From positions 1-64,000 of the forward strand of contig JASEET010000006.1 of NCBI GenBank assembly GCA_030019335.1: 64,000 nt of DNA, written 5' to 3'. The notes under the pieces were generated by a model. It did not search any database, was not told the origin of the DNA, and saw only the letters and a program-made list of their open reading frames with translations. Source of the DNA: Candidatus Bathyarchaeia archaeon (GTDB lineage: Archaea > Thermoproteota > Bathyarchaeia > Bathyarchaeales > Bathycorpusculaceae). This document shows positions 32,871-41,484 of the stretch, in pieces (the first letter of the stretch is position 1; each line of letters opens with the position of its first letter). The position numbers and the translations under genes were made by a program.

Positions 32871-33110
32871 ATGACAGCAATCAAGCCAATAGTATTCAAA
32901 AAAGGCGGAAAGCAACGCTATGGAAGAGGCTTCAGCCGCGAAGAACTGAAAAAAACCGGGTTAAGTTTCAAAGAAGCCTTAAAACTTGGTATTCCGGTCG
33001 ATTTTAGGAGAAGAACAATCCACGAAGAAAATATTAATGCTATTAACGGACTTTTGAAAAGTAAGAAGACAACGTCTAAATCTAAGAAAAGAAGAAAATC
33101 TAAAAGCTAA
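32871..33110 (+). CDS. rpl13e: 50S ribosomal protein L13e
   Basis: A 79-residue protein with the L13e signature GFSREELKKTGLSFKEALKLGIPVDFRRRT(I/V)HEEN and a basic tail. L13e is found in many TACK archaea and in eukaryotes, which supports the lineage assignment. The gene starts 5 bases after L15e and is followed closely by the exosome-related gene. Confidence 0.9.
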   Translation: MTAIKPIVFKKGGKQRYGRGFSREELKKTGLSFKEALKLGIPVDFRRRTIHEENINAINGLLKSKKTTSKSKKRRKSKS

Positions 33111-33143
33111 ATCAGCAATAACTCAAAATAGTGTGATGCAATT

Positions 33144-33590
33144 TTGTCTTCTAAAGCCCCAATAGGCTACATTGATATTCGAGTGTTTGCCCATGCAACA
33201 GAGGATGCGGACAAGGTTCTATCCGCAGTACGCACCATACTTCCAACAGAATTAGTTGACAAGGTTGTCTTTAAGAAAACCAGTTTAACTGGACATTATA
33301 AGAATCCAATAATCTTTTTCGAAACAAGAATCAAAGAAAAAGACGCTGTCAAAGCAGTTTTTGAAAAACTGGCTTCAGGTTTAAGCAGCCTAGACAAAGA
33401 ACTCTTAAATAATCAAATTAAACAGCACCTAGATAGAGGAAACCTTTACATCAGACTTGATAAACAAGATGCCTATCTGAATGAACTCAAACTCTGCTCA
33501 ATAGACCCCATACATTTTCGAATACACTTCAAAAAATCTAACCCAGAAGAGATAGTGAATGTTTGCAAGAAATTTGGGATGCTTCCATGA
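33144..33590 (+). CDS. predicted exosome-related RNA-binding protein (COG1325-like)
   Basis: A 148-residue protein with the pattern IGYIDIRVFAHATEDADKVLSAV, GHYKNPIIFFETRI and DKQDAYLNEL typical of a conserved archaeal family of putative exosome-associated RNA-binding proteins. It starts at TTG 33144 and overlaps the rnp3 start by 4 bases. The neighbourhood with L15e, L13e and RNase P subunits supports a role in RNA processing. Confidence 0.78.
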   Translation: MSSKAPIGYIDIRVFAHATEDADKVLSAVRTILPTELVDKVVFKKTSLTGHYKNPIIFFETRIKEKDAVKAVFEKLASGLSSLDKELLNNQIKQHLDRGNLYIRLDKQDAYLNELKLCSIDPIHFRIHFKKSNPEEIVNVCKKFGMLP

Positions 33591-34321
33591 AAAGACTGTA
33601 TGCTGACCTACATTTATGCCCAAATTTAAAGGACTCTGAACAAGTTGTATGCATGACAAGAAAAGCTTCGGAACTTGGATATCACCTAATAGCAATGTCT
33701 CTTCCATCAAACTTTCCCGGAGAAAAAATTCAGCAGCTGCGAAACATCTGTAAAGAAGCCAAAGTGGATTTTGCATCTCGCGTAGACTTAAAGCCTCGAA
33801 CACCCAAAGAGCTGATTAACAGTTTAAGAAAGCTTAGAAGAAGATTTGAGATAATTGCTGTGATGTACGAATCTAAGCATGTTGCAAGACAAGCAGCAAA
33901 AGACCGTCGTGTAGACCTCCTAAATTTTCCCTTAACCAGTTTTCGCAAAAGATTCTTCGACAAAGCAGAAGCCGAACTGGCTTCAAACAGTCTGGCTTCC
34001 TTTGAAATAGACATAAAACCATTACTCACCCTAGAAGGGCCAGCTAGAATTAGACTTTTGTCAAGTTTGAGAAGGGAAGCAGCCATCGCCAAAGCCTTCC
34101 ACGTTCCAATTGTTGTTTCAAGCGGGGCTTCAAATGAGTTGCTTATGCGAAAACCGAGGGAGCCAGCAGCCTTAACATCGCTTTTCGACTTAGATGAGGC
34201 TTCTGCCATAGAAGCAGTTTCAAAAAATCCATTAGCAATCGTTAAAAGAAACAGGGAAAAACTTAGCCCAAACTTTGTTGCTCCTGGGATACGCATAATC
34301 CGGGGAGGAAAAGATTGCTGA
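33587..34321 (+). CDS. rnp3: RNase P protein subunit Rpp30
   Basis: A 244-residue TIM-barrel-like Rpp30/RNP3: YADLHLCPNL at the start, RVDLKPRTPKEL, the internal VDLLNFPLT and the end GIRIIRGGKDC. With Pop5 it forms the subcomplex that activates RNase P RNA. ATG 33587 overlaps the stop of the preceding gene (ATGA), and the upstream in-frame ATG would fall in the other coding region. It overlaps rnp2 by 7 bases. Confidence 0.88.
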   Translation: MKRLYADLHLCPNLKDSEQVVCMTRKASELGYHLIAMSLPSNFPGEKIQQLRNICKEAKVDFASRVDLKPRTPKELINSLRKLRRRFEIIAVMYESKHVARQAAKDRRVDLLNFPLTSFRKRFFDKAEAELASNSLASFEIDIKPLLTLEGPARIRLLSSLRREAAIAKAFHVPIVVSSGASNELLMRKPREPAALTSLFDLDEASAIEAVSKNPLAIVKRNREKLSPNFVAPGIRIIRGGKDC

Positions 34322-34635
34322 AAAGGATGAGACGCCGTTACTTAGCCTTAAAAATAGATTCTAATGAAACGTTTAGCTCAAGGGATTTCATGGATGCTGT
34401 TTGGAATGCCGTTTTAAAGCTTTACGGGGAATACGGTGCAAGTCGGTCTGGCTTGACACTGATTGATTATGATGCTGAAAAAGGATTTGCTGTTATACAT
34501 ACCATGCATACAACGGTTGAAATGGTTCGAGCAGCATTAGCTTCCATAACAAAAATACGGGATAAGCCAGCAGCCATACATGTTCTAACAATTTCGGGAA
34601 CAATAAGGGCTCTTTACAAGAAAATACAACAGTAG
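34315..34635 (+). CDS. rnp2: RNase P protein subunit Pop5
   Basis: A 106-residue Pop5/RNP2 protein with RRRYLALKIDSNETFSSRDFMDAVWNAV, then LTLIDYDAEKGFAVIHTMHTTVEMVRAALA. It starts at TTG 34315 (or ATG 34327) and overlaps the rnp3 stop, an arrangement typical of RNase P gene pairs. The unit then ends. Confidence 0.88.
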   Translation: MLKRMRRRYLALKIDSNETFSSRDFMDAVWNAVLKLYGEYGASRSGLTLIDYDAEKGFAVIHTMHTTVEMVRAALASITKIRDKPAAIHVLTISGTIRALYKKIQQ

Positions 34636-34754
34636 CCTTGTAGAAAGCTTATTTGGTTGTTCTCTACTTATATTTTGGGGGATGATGTAGCCGTCCCAGT
34701 CTGAACTTATGCAGATGAGGAACTCATGACGGACAGACCCCGCAATCTATCCAG

Positions 34755-35453
34755 TTATAAGCGAAAACGTGCTTCTCGGGCCTTTTTCCTTTTCAGTCCG
34801 AAAATTAAGGCTAAACTCAATCCTGCTATGAAGCCTCCAACATGTGCCCAGTAAGCAATACCGCTTGAACCATTGAAGAGCAGTATATCGTACATTCCTA
34901 GGAACCATTGCATGAGAAACCAGAATCCTAGAAATATTATTGCGGGTATGGGCACAATTATTGGCAAGCCGTAAAAAACTAGTGTCAAAATTCTGGCTTT
35001 AGGGTATAAGACAATGTATGCGCCAAGCACTCCTGCAATAGCCCCCGAAGCTCCTACAACAGGCGTCATATATAATTCCGAATTTGTTATGCTGATTATG
35101 TGGGCGAAGCTTGCTGCTAACCCACAAACTATGTAGAAAACCAGATAGCTCATGTGTCCAAAAGCGTCTTCAATGTTGTCTCCAAAAATGTAGAGGTAAA
35201 GCACATTTCCAAATAAGTGGAAAAATCCAGCATGCAAAAACATTGACGTGAAGAGCGTGTAAAGTTTTTCTCCGTAAATAATATCGTTTGGTTTCATTGC
35301 GAATTTTTCGTCTATGTCCCAAGCAAAACGGCTATCTATCAGACCGTAATAAGAGAGCAGCGTCACTAAAAAGACAATTATGTTAACTAGTATCAACATG
35401 CGGTTAACATGTGGTGTAGTTAAAGCCTTATTGAGATCTCTGATTGGAAACAA
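34755..35453 (-). CDS. rhomboid-family intramembrane serine protease
   Basis: A 232-residue membrane protein with the catalytic serine in GASGAIAG (helix 4) and the catalytic His in AYWAHVGGFIAG (helix 6), plus the HLFGNVLYLYIFGDNIEDAFG loop. Six or more transmembrane helices are visible. It cleaves single-pass membrane proteins; the substrate is unknown. The start is at 35453. The C-terminus is basic (KRKKAREARFRL). Confidence 0.88.
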   Translation of the reverse strand: MFPIRDLNKALTTPHVNRMLILVNIIVFLVTLLSYYGLIDSRFAWDIDEKFAMKPNDIIYGEKLYTLFTSMFLHAGFFHLFGNVLYLYIFGDNIEDAFGHMSYLVFYIVCGLAASFAHIISITNSELYMTPVVGASGAIAGVLGAYIVLYPKARILTLVFYGLPIIVPIPAIIFLGFWFLMQWFLGMYDILLFNGSSGIAYWAHVGGFIAGLSLALIFGLKRKKAREARFRL

Positions 35454-35624
35454 ACATCAATCCCGTGAAAAGATAAAATTAACAAGTATTTAATCTTTAA
35501 ATAACGATGAACTAAGAAGCATCTAACGAATAAAGATATTTAAATCCTTAATGAAGTAGGCAATCAATCATTTTGTCACATGTTAAACATTCATCGGGAA
35601 TTGCCACATCCTTCGGACGCTTTT

Positions 35625-35936
35625 TCAAATACCCAAAAAAAAATGCTTACACTTTACATTGTTTTCAAGCTTTGCTGATGTTTTCTCGACATCTTTCATC
35701 GAGATTGGTGCCTTCTTGCGTTCTCTGCTAATTCTTGCCATGCAACGTGGACATGCATAATAAGTCTGCACACATCCACCAGATGAAACTGTTGCTAAAA
35801 TTGGCTTCTGAAATGTTGCTCCGCATTTATTACACACAAAATCAACCTGGTTTTCCCTACAGGAATAACCTTTACTACCCAACTTTGATGAAGCCAAACT
35901 TTTTTGCATTCCCCGCACCCTTTCAACATATGCCAA
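35625..35936 (-). CDS. small zinc-binding protein
   Basis: A 103-residue protein with Cys pairs FVCNKC and ACPRC and a further C at KCKHFFLGI. The CKHF end is frequent in archaeal zinc proteins of unknown function. The start may be residue 1 or Met10. It is isolated near the tRNA-Val gene. The function is unknown. Confidence 0.55.
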   Translation of the reverse strand: MAYVERVRGMQKSLASSKLGSKGYSCRENQVDFVCNKCGATFQKPILATVSSGGCVQTYYACPRCMARISRERKKAPISMKDVEKTSAKLENNVKCKHFFLGI

Positions 35937-35990
35937 ATATTAATATTTAATAAACCTTTTCGAATACACGTTCAACAAAAAGACACATAA

Positions 35991-36084
35991 TGGGCCCGGC
36001 CGGACTTGAACCAGCGATCTCTTCCGCGTGAGGGAAGCGTCCTTTGGCCCTTTGTTTATGGTTAACCAGCTAGACCACGGGCCC
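35991..36084 (-). tRNA. tRNA-Val (CAC) with an 18-nt D-loop intron
   Basis: The minus strand folds as a cloverleaf with acceptor GGGCCCG/CGGGCCC, T-stem GCTGG/CCGGC and anticodon arm CTTCC-CTCACGC-GGAAG (anticodon CAC, Val). The D-loop is 29 nt instead of the usual 8-11. A bulge-helix-bulge fits (GGTT with GGCC, bulges AAC and AAA), giving an intron at 36044-36061 and a mature D-loop AGCTGGTTAAA. CCA is not encoded. Confidence 0.85.
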
Positions 36085-36210
36085 ATTTCATTTTCACTTT
36101 TACATTGCTTTTCGACTCTCATAATCTTTGCTGTAGAATTTGAAATACTTATTTCTACTTCATAAAACCTTTCCGTAACAATCTTGAACAAAGAAGCGGA
36201 GTGGATTAGC

Positions 36211-36336
36211 TTGGAAAGTTTGGAGAACGATAAAGACTTGGAGAAGAAATCGAAAATTGACAAGGTTTTAACAGTTTTGTGCTTTCTGACCTTCGCTTTT
36301 ATTGGCTATTTTCTAGGTCATTATCTGCCATTCTAA
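36211..36336 (+). CDS. small single-pass membrane protein
   Basis: A short frame with a charged N-terminus (MESLENDKDLEKKSKIDKVL) and one transmembrane helix (TVLCFLTFAFIGYFLGHYL). The TTG start at 36211 has GCGGAG about 9 bases upstream; an in-frame TTG at 36184 is an alternative. The clean hydrophobic segment suggests a real product. Confidence 0.4.
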   Translation: MESLENDKDLEKKSKIDKVLTVLCFLTFAFIGYFLGHYLPF

Positions 36337-36784
36337 GTGTTTACCCGTCTTTCACAGCTATATCTTTCACGTCTTTAACCCAAGGATGAAAATTGCATAT
36401 TCTCGGAACCAATCAAGCAATTCTTATCCAATTTTTCGTTTTTTCCTCGATACTTTCATCAACAAGCTCAACCGTTATCATAACCTTTTTCTTCACTTCC
36501 CAACATGAGTATTGAGACTATCTCTTTCCAGTTTTAAGGGATGTCTCCCTTTTGATGTATCTTAAATTAGGATTCAGGATATGATTTTATGAAACAATGT
36601 TTCATAAGATTTTTCTATTCCAACCCCCAAAACTCAACATGGGTGCAAGTTGGGGAAGTTTACATTTTCTCCTTTCTCCCCTCTCCTTGTAATATAGGTG
36701 AGAGAATAGAAAACTTGCACCCTACTTTTTCCAGTAATTAATTCAGAAAACTTTAAAACGATTTCTGCGTCTTTTGAATTGATA
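36337..36784. other. intergenic region with an 11-bp inverted repeat (possible small RNA)
   Basis: No convincing gene is visible. At 36641-36651 GGGTGCAAGTT is complemented perfectly by AACTTGCACCC at 36712-36722, with inner pairing possible (TTTTCT with AGAAAA). The 60-nt loop is C/T-rich, and CTTTTT follows the second arm. This would fold into a stable stem about 100 bases upstream of tRNA-Met. Whether it is transcribed is unknown. Confidence 0.4.
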
Positions 36785-36889
36785 GCCGAGGTAGCTCAGC
36801 CTGGGAGAGCGCCCGACTCATTATGATTTCATTTGAGGGCGAAGCTGAAGACCGGGTTGTCGCCGGTTCAAACCCGGCCCTCGGCACCA
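36785..36889 (+). tRNA. tRNA-Met (CAT) with intron near the anticodon
   Basis: Acceptor GCCGAGG/CCTCGGC, D-arm GCTC...GAGC, T-arm GCCGG/CCGGC and an encoded CCA. The 5' part of the anticodon arm reads CCCGA-CTCAT, giving anticodon CAT; about 28 extra nucleotides then precede CCGGG. The D-arm and anticodon stem resemble elongator tRNA-Met. Splice junctions are not resolved: the 31-39 pair is A-C and no clean 4-bp bulge-helix-bulge emerges. Ile(CAT) cannot be excluded. Confidence 0.75.
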
Positions 36890-36904
36890 TCTATTAACCA
36901 AATT

Positions 36905-38185
36905 CTAAACTAGGAAATAGACCAGCAGTGCTGTTGTGAATGATATTAAAAATGAAGGAATCATGTACTTGTAGACTTTGCCCAGTGAGCATTTGAAATA
37001 GTCTACTGTGAATATGAAACATAGGTGTGTTGGCGCGATCAAATATCCTAGATAAGTGCTAATGTATAGTAGTGCCGCTGTTTTAGATGAAAATGTTAGG
37101 ATTCCAGCTAAAATGGGGGCGCTTATGGAAACTCCTCCTAAAGGTGAGCCTGTGAGAAATCCTAAGACGGCTGGGACAACGGTTAATAGTAAAACGATGT
37201 TGATGATTCCACTCGTTACAAGATTTTTAAAAATTTCGGATATCCCTACTGCTTCTACTATCTTACTTAGCAATAATGCGCCGTAGGCTGCAAATGTTAT
37301 TTCATAAATTTCCCAGTTTTTGAGAGGCTTTACGAAAACTTGTAGACTTGGCTTAGAAATAGCAATCAAAACTGTTAAACCTATGAAAGTTGCCATCAAC
37401 ACGTCGAAGCCCTGTTTGGATAGTTCGAAACCGGCTAAATCTAAATTAGGAGCATCAAATATTACTTTTAGAATCGGAAAGAACCCAACAATTACAACTA
37501 TTGTTGTTAGAATTGGAGAAAAAGCGATGAGAAAACGTTTCGGTTGTGAGTTTAAACTCTTTGAGTCTGGGTTCTCTTTGTTCTTTGGATTAGAAACTTT
37601 CCAAAAACCAATAAGATACCCAACAATTATCATGACGATGACCACTGGAATCTGATGTATAATTATTAAAGGTATAGTTATTTCCGTGAGTGCTGCGGTG
37701 ACTATTAGAAGTTGGCTTATTGGATAAACTGGAAAAATGGTGTGTCTGAACCAAATGTTTACGTAAGCTTTCTTTTCGGGGTTTAATCCGAGTCTTTCAG
37801 CTTCGGAATCCACAAGTGGCGCTGACATTAACGCTCCGCCAGCAACTGGAAGAAATCCTATAACAGCTGGGAGAACGCTTGACACGATTTTGGAATTTTT
37901 GATCAGGTTGCTTAAGCTCTCACTTAAGTCATTAATAACCCTTGTTTCTTTGTAAAGTTGACTCATCAGCATTATTCCAAAGGTTGCAAACACAACTGAA
38001 ATCGTACGCAAATTAACAGATGTTTCATAAATTATTAATGGAATTCTTAGCCAGTAAAGTGAAAGTAAAGCTAAAAGCAAAGCTGTTGCGTTCAAAGTTA
38101 TTCCAAGATTCACGCGCTTATATAGCATTACTCCAAGAAAACAAAAGGAGACAACCAGTGCTGTCAAAGGGTCAACGAATACCAA
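36905..38185 (-). CDS. DUF401-family membrane protein, putative transporter
   Basis: A 426-residue protein with about ten transmembrane helices. It contains GFLPVAGGALMSAPLVD, an AYVNIWFRHTIFPVYP loop and SPLGGVSISAPILAG, typical of the DUF401/anion-permease-like family. It starts at TTG 38185. Substrates for this family are not established; a symporter-like transporter is the best guess. It follows tRNA-Met closely on the opposite strand. Confidence 0.8.
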   Translation of the reverse strand: MVFVDPLTALVVSFCFLGVMLYKRVNLGITLNATALLLALLSLYWLRIPLIIYETSVNLRTISVVFATFGIMLMSQLYKETRVINDLSESLSNLIKNSKIVSSVLPAVIGFLPVAGGALMSAPLVDSEAERLGLNPEKKAYVNIWFRHTIFPVYPISQLLIVTAALTEITIPLIIIHQIPVVIVMIIVGYLIGFWKVSNPKNKENPDSKSLNSQPKRFLIAFSPILTTIVVIVGFFPILKVIFDAPNLDLAGFELSKQGFDVLMATFIGLTVLIAISKPSLQVFVKPLKNWEIYEITFAAYGALLLSKIVEAVGISEIFKNLVTSGIINIVLLLTVVPAVLGFLTGSPLGGVSISAPILAGILTFSSKTAALLYISTYLGYLIAPTHLCFIFTVDYFKCSLGKVYKYMIPSFLISFTTALLVYFLV

Positions 38186-38291
38186 ATGTTACGCTTCCTT
38201 GTAATTATTTACCTTAGAAAAACCAAAATATACAGTCAAACTCTTAACCCTTTTCCTTTCGAATGTAACGAAATGTGGAGAGCAACTTGTC

Positions 38292-38702
38292 ATGAAAAAG
38301 AAAGCTTTCATTTCAGGTCCTATCCAAGGCATGGAAACAGGGCAGTCTTATAGAAATGTTATTCACCAAATCTGTATCCGTTGTGGTTATGAGCCTGTTG
38401 ATCCTTGGCAACGTGAAAAAGTTATTTATAGGGGAACTGAGCCAGGCTGGTGGACAGAGGTTCCAGTGGCTGACTTTATAAGAAGAGACTTGGAAGACAT
38501 TGAAAAATGTGATGTTTTAATTGCTTATTTACCGAGGCTTTCGGCTGGAACATGCATGGAGCTCTTCTACGCCAAGCTTAAAGGAAAGAAAACCATCTGC
38601 ATATGCCAAATTGAGAATCCGAGCCCATGGATTATAGTTCACTCAGACATAATTTTAAAGAGTATTGGGGAGCTTGAAGGTGTGCTTAAACGTGGTTTTT
38701 GA
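38292..38702 (+). CDS. nucleoside 2-deoxyribosyltransferase-like protein
   Basis: A 136-residue protein with KAFISGPIQGMETGQSYR at the start, FIRRDLEDIEKCDVLIAYLPRLSAGTCMELFYAKLKGK in the middle: the fold and catalytic-region pattern of nucleoside 2-deoxyribosyltransferases and related base-processing enzymes. Whether it exchanges bases or hydrolyses nucleotides is uncertain. A GAGAGC sequence lies upstream of the ATG. It is the last intact gene before the tRNA-Gly integration site. Confidence 0.7.
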   Translation: MKKKAFISGPIQGMETGQSYRNVIHQICIRCGYEPVDPWQREKVIYRGTEPGWWTEVPVADFIRRDLEDIEKCDVLIAYLPRLSAGTCMELFYAKLKGKKTICICQIENPSPWIIVHSDIILKSIGELEGVLKRGF

Positions 38703-38848
38703 TGAGTTTTATATCAAGCCTTTAGGAAAAGTATGATTATGAGTTTTCTATTTGCTGTGAAGGCCCACGATAATATCGCGAAACTCTTAGAAAGAATCAA
38801 AAACTTCATCTTTGCTAGTACTTAGTCTTCAGAAAAGGAAATAAGAAT

Positions 38849-39130
38849 CTAAAACAAAAGTTTCATTCTGTGCGGCCGTCGTCTAGTCTGGACTAGGACA
38901 TCAGCCTGCCACGCTGACGACCCGGGTTCAAATCCCGGCGGCCGCACCAGTCTTGGCTGTTGAGACGTGCTTATGCACGTCGATCTACGATTGCTTTGTT
39001 GTTCAGCGCTTTGTAGGCGTTGGATTTCTTGTTCTAAGCATTTTTCACATGCCCTGCTGATGTTTAACCCCAGTTCTCTTGCTGTTTGATGGATTTTTGG
39101 GTCGATGCGTATGGTGACGAGTTTTCTCAT
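38849..39130 (-). CDS. CcdA-like antitoxin
   Basis: A frame of 93 residues whose first 45 residues are CcdA/ribbon-helix-helix-like (MRKLVTIRIDPKIHQTARELG, then ISRACEKCLEQEI). The C-terminal part reads through the tRNA-Gly gene in antisense, producing a meaningless tail after SQQPRLVRPPG. So the antitoxin was probably longer or shorter originally, and its present 3' end is set by the attachment site. No CcdB-like toxin lies next to it. Confidence 0.55.
   Translation of the reverse strand: MRKLVTIRIDPKIHQTARELGLNISRACEKCLEQEIQRLQSAEQQSNRRSTCISTSQQPRLVRPPGFEPGSSAWQADVLVQTRRRPHRMKLLF
38872..38949 (+). tRNA. tRNA-Gly (GCC), intact, integration site
   Basis: Acceptor GCGGCCG/CGGCCGC, T-arm CCGGG/CCCGG and anticodon loop CTGCCAC (anticodon GCC). 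CCA is encoded. The 3' end TCCCGGCGGCCGCACCA (38933-38949) is duplicated exactly at 47281-47297, marking it as the attachment site of the adjacent element. No intron. Confidence 0.95.
38933..38949 (+). repeat. attachment site, tRNA-Gly end copy
   Basis: TCCCGGCGGCCGCACCA within the tRNA-Gly T-arm, acceptor and CCA. It is identical to 47281-47297. The two copies delimit the integrated element. Confidence 0.75.
38964..38981. repeat. perfect hairpin next to the att site
   Basis: GACGTGC-TTAT-GCACGTC is a perfect 7-base stem with a 4-base loop, 15 bases inside the element from the tRNA end. It may be part of a recombinase site or a terminator for the CcdA-like gene. Confidence 0.45.
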
Positions 39131-39363
39131 TTTCTTTTTCCTCTACTGTATTTACAATTGTATTTACAGCTTGTCGCTATAAAAAGTCAACTTAAGTCCA
39201 TGCGTGAATTTCCATCAAAATCGGCCTTGGAGTTCACATGAATGCTGACCAATTCATTAAGCAACGAAAACGCCTCTTTTTTCTAATTGAGACTCAAAAT
39301 ATGGTTGAAATTAATTTTATAGAACTTAGTTTCGTAAGCCAAAGGCATGCATGCACACCAATA

Positions 39364-39777
39364 CTACTTGCGAATGACCATTTTCTCTTTTTCAAATTCG
39401 CTTGCCTCGCTTATTCTTTTAATAAATACTTTAAAACCACCTAATTCACTGGGTATTTCCTGAACGTTAGTCATGTTATCTTCTACATATACAGCAATTC
39501 CAATAATGTAATTACTACTCTCGTTCCGTGCAATTCCCGCTCCTACAACGCCGTCAATGCTCAACAAGTAATCTTCATTTTTAAAGAGTATACCAACTAT
39601 CTTTGTATCCGTTGGTATAAATCCGATAACATTAAAACATACAAATGCAACCAACAATACTACAAAAATTCCAATTATAATCAAAAATTTCTTATTTACT
39701 TTTGTCCCCTCCGTGTAATCACATTCCATGCACTCCGGATGGACCATATCGTTCGCGCGCGCTCCATTCCTTTCCAC
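39364..39777 (-). CDS. membrane-anchored hypothetical protein
   Basis: A protein of up to 137 residues with one transmembrane helix (FLIIIGIFVVLLVAFVCFNVIGF) and an extracellular-type domain (TKIVGILFKNEDYLLSIDGV, GIAVYVEDNMTNVQEIPSEL). A GGAGGGG sequence lies in the frame just before the hydrophobic segment, which suggests the true start is close to the helix, but no canonical start codon is at the right distance. No family is recognised. Confidence 0.45.
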   Translation of the reverse strand: MERNGARANDMVHPECMECDYTEGTKVNKKFLIIIGIFVVLLVAFVCFNVIGFIPTDTKIVGILFKNEDYLLSIDGVVGAGIARNESSNYIIGIAVYVEDNMTNVQEIPSELGGFKVFIKRISEASEFEKEKMVIRK

Positions 39778-39908
39778 TCTTCCGGCACACTAATTAAAGC
39801 CTCAATGAATAATAAAACTTTTCAGTAATATTTTTCTATATGGACCGAGCACAAGACGCATCAATATGTTCCGAATCCTGCAAGGTCAGATGTGTCGAAG
39901 GTAAACAT

Positions 39909-40547
39909 TTAATGAAAGTATATCTGAGCCTCACGTTTCTTGCAAAATAGGTAAACTTTTGTTTGTGTTAGGAAGCTGAGGATGCAGAGCATTTTAGCCA
40001 GTTTCTTGAGCGGTGCTTTGTCGACGCAGTTGTTGAACTTTTCTTTTGGCATGTAGGCTTTGTGGCTGGACCATAAACGTTTGCGGTATATGCCCACTGC
40101 CTTAGAAAGGTCCTTGAGGAGTGTTTTCACTTGACTAACCGATTGAAGAGCCCTCAGCTGGTGCATGTTGTATTTTTCCGAAGAAAGGAAGACCGGGTTA
40201 AAGCCTAACTTTCTCAATTTTTCTACGGCGTCAAGAACCGCTGGGTTTGGCTTGCTTTCAAGGATCTTCTCCATTCCTGCTTTCTTTGCGAAGGGGTTGT
40301 ACTTAGCCATGACGGCGATCATTTCGACGTATGGCTTGTCGACCAGGGGCAGGGTTTCTTTGACGAGTTTGGTGCCGAGGCCTATGGTGCGGTATTTTGG
40401 GTGGACCACCATGTGGGCGATGGTGGTTAAGTCTTGATTCAGCTCTTGGATGGTTAATACCCTGCCGAAGGCCAAATGGTTCACGGTTACCATGGTCACT
40501 AAAGCTTTCATTAAGCATGGATGGAAAAAGGATCCACGCACCAGCAA
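39909..40547 (-). pseudogene. GNAT-domain fragment, 5' truncated
   Basis: The frame encodes a GNAT acetyltransferase core: HMVVHPKYRTIGLGTKLVKE is the acetyl-CoA loop, then VEMIAVMAKYNPFAKKAGM. It continues into a helical C-terminal region (MHQLRALQSVSQVKTLLKDL). The N-terminal part is missing, and the reading frame begins within an overlapping plus-strand gene. In archaea such domains often sit at the end of larger ATPase-acetyltransferase proteins. The broken 5' end marks a rearrangement near 40520. Confidence 0.6.
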
Positions 40548-40686
40548 GATACTAGATCGCTTCTGTGAATGGGGCTACCTAGAGAAACACTACGCTGGCA
40601 AGAGACCAGAATACCAGCTACGCATAACGCCAGAAGAAGCTCGAGAAAAAGGCCTGCTGAAAACCGCAGAGAAGGTTGAAGCCTAA
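40450..40686 (+). CDS. winged-helix-like fragment
   Basis: The frame gives 78 residues. The convincing part is residues 25-78: KKDPRTSKILDRFCEWGYLEKHYAGKR, ITPEEAREKGLL, like the C-terminal half of a small winged helix. The N-terminal 20 residues overlap the GNAT fragment on the other strand and look non-native. It abuts the DUF5131 gene (ATG at the stop). It is probably a 5'-truncated gene. Confidence 0.4.
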   Translation: MVNTLPKAKWFTVTMVTKAFIKHGWKKDPRTSKILDRFCEWGYLEKHYAGKRPEYQLRITPEEAREKGLLKTAEKVEA

Positions 40687-41350
40687 TGAATAGGACAAAG
40701 ATTGAGCGGACAGATTATACTTGGAACCCGATAACAGGCTGTAAGCATGGTTGCTGGTATTGCTACGCCAAGAAACTTACTCAGCGATTCAAGAAGATTT
40801 TTCCTAATGGTTTTGAGCCTACTTTCTATCCAGAACGCTTGAAAGAACCTTGGGAATTGAAGAAACCTTCAAAGATTTCGTGTGTTCTATTGCGGATTTG
40901 TTCGCACCTTGGACACCTATAGTATGGCGCGATGCTGTTTTGGATTCTATCGTAAGATGCCCAGTCAAACACATTTTCCAGCTTTTAACCAAGAACCCTG
41001 AGCGGATCCCAAATATTCATTTTCCAGATAATGTTTGGGTTGGCACGACAGTTACAGGCGAAAACAAATTCCAGCTTGGATTCGACGACACCGTTCATAT
41101 AAACCACATTAAAAAAGTGAAGGCAAAAACAAGGTTTGTTTCTTTTGAGCCTCTGCTTGGAAGAATAAAGCCAGACCTAAAGGGGATTCAATGGGTCATC
41201 ATCGGCAAGTTAACCGGCTCCAAACGAGTGAAGTTAGATCCGCTTTGGGTTGATGTAATCTTCGGCGAAGCACAAGCATTAGATATCCCAGTGTTCATGA
41301 AGAACAACCTTGGCTTCGAAAATCCCATTCAAGAATTTCCTATGGAATAA
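40686..41350 (+). pseudogene. DUF5131/Gp37-Gp68 family protein, single frameshift
   Basis: The start encodes TDYTWNPITGCKHGCWYCYAK, the radical-SAM-like Cys cluster of this phage-associated family, and RLKEPWELKKPSKI. The frame then breaks at the T-run at 40876-40878. In the next frame the sequence continues FVCSIADLFAPWTP, HIFQLLTKNPERI, SFEPLLG and VIIGKLTG. Restoring one T joins them perfectly. Either an assembly error or a real lesion explains it. The function of the family is unknown; association with phages is established. Confidence 0.75.
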
Positions 41351-41484
41351 TCTTCTATTGCCTCGGCGCCCCTCAAAGGTAAAAAATGGTACAAAGTAAA
41401 ATTTTACTCTAGTAAGGTGCGGTCTCGACTATCCCCATTCTCAAGCATATTAATGCTGGCAACTATCCTGCCAAGATCGCTAGG

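Noticed and set aside
35940-36263. Minus-strand frame over tRNA-Val
   Set aside because: It spans the tRNA gene and its translation is mostly tRNA-derived and unlikely.
38733-38825. 30-residue frame between the deoxyribosyltransferase gene and tRNA-Gly
   Set aside because: Too short, no start signal, and no family-like composition.
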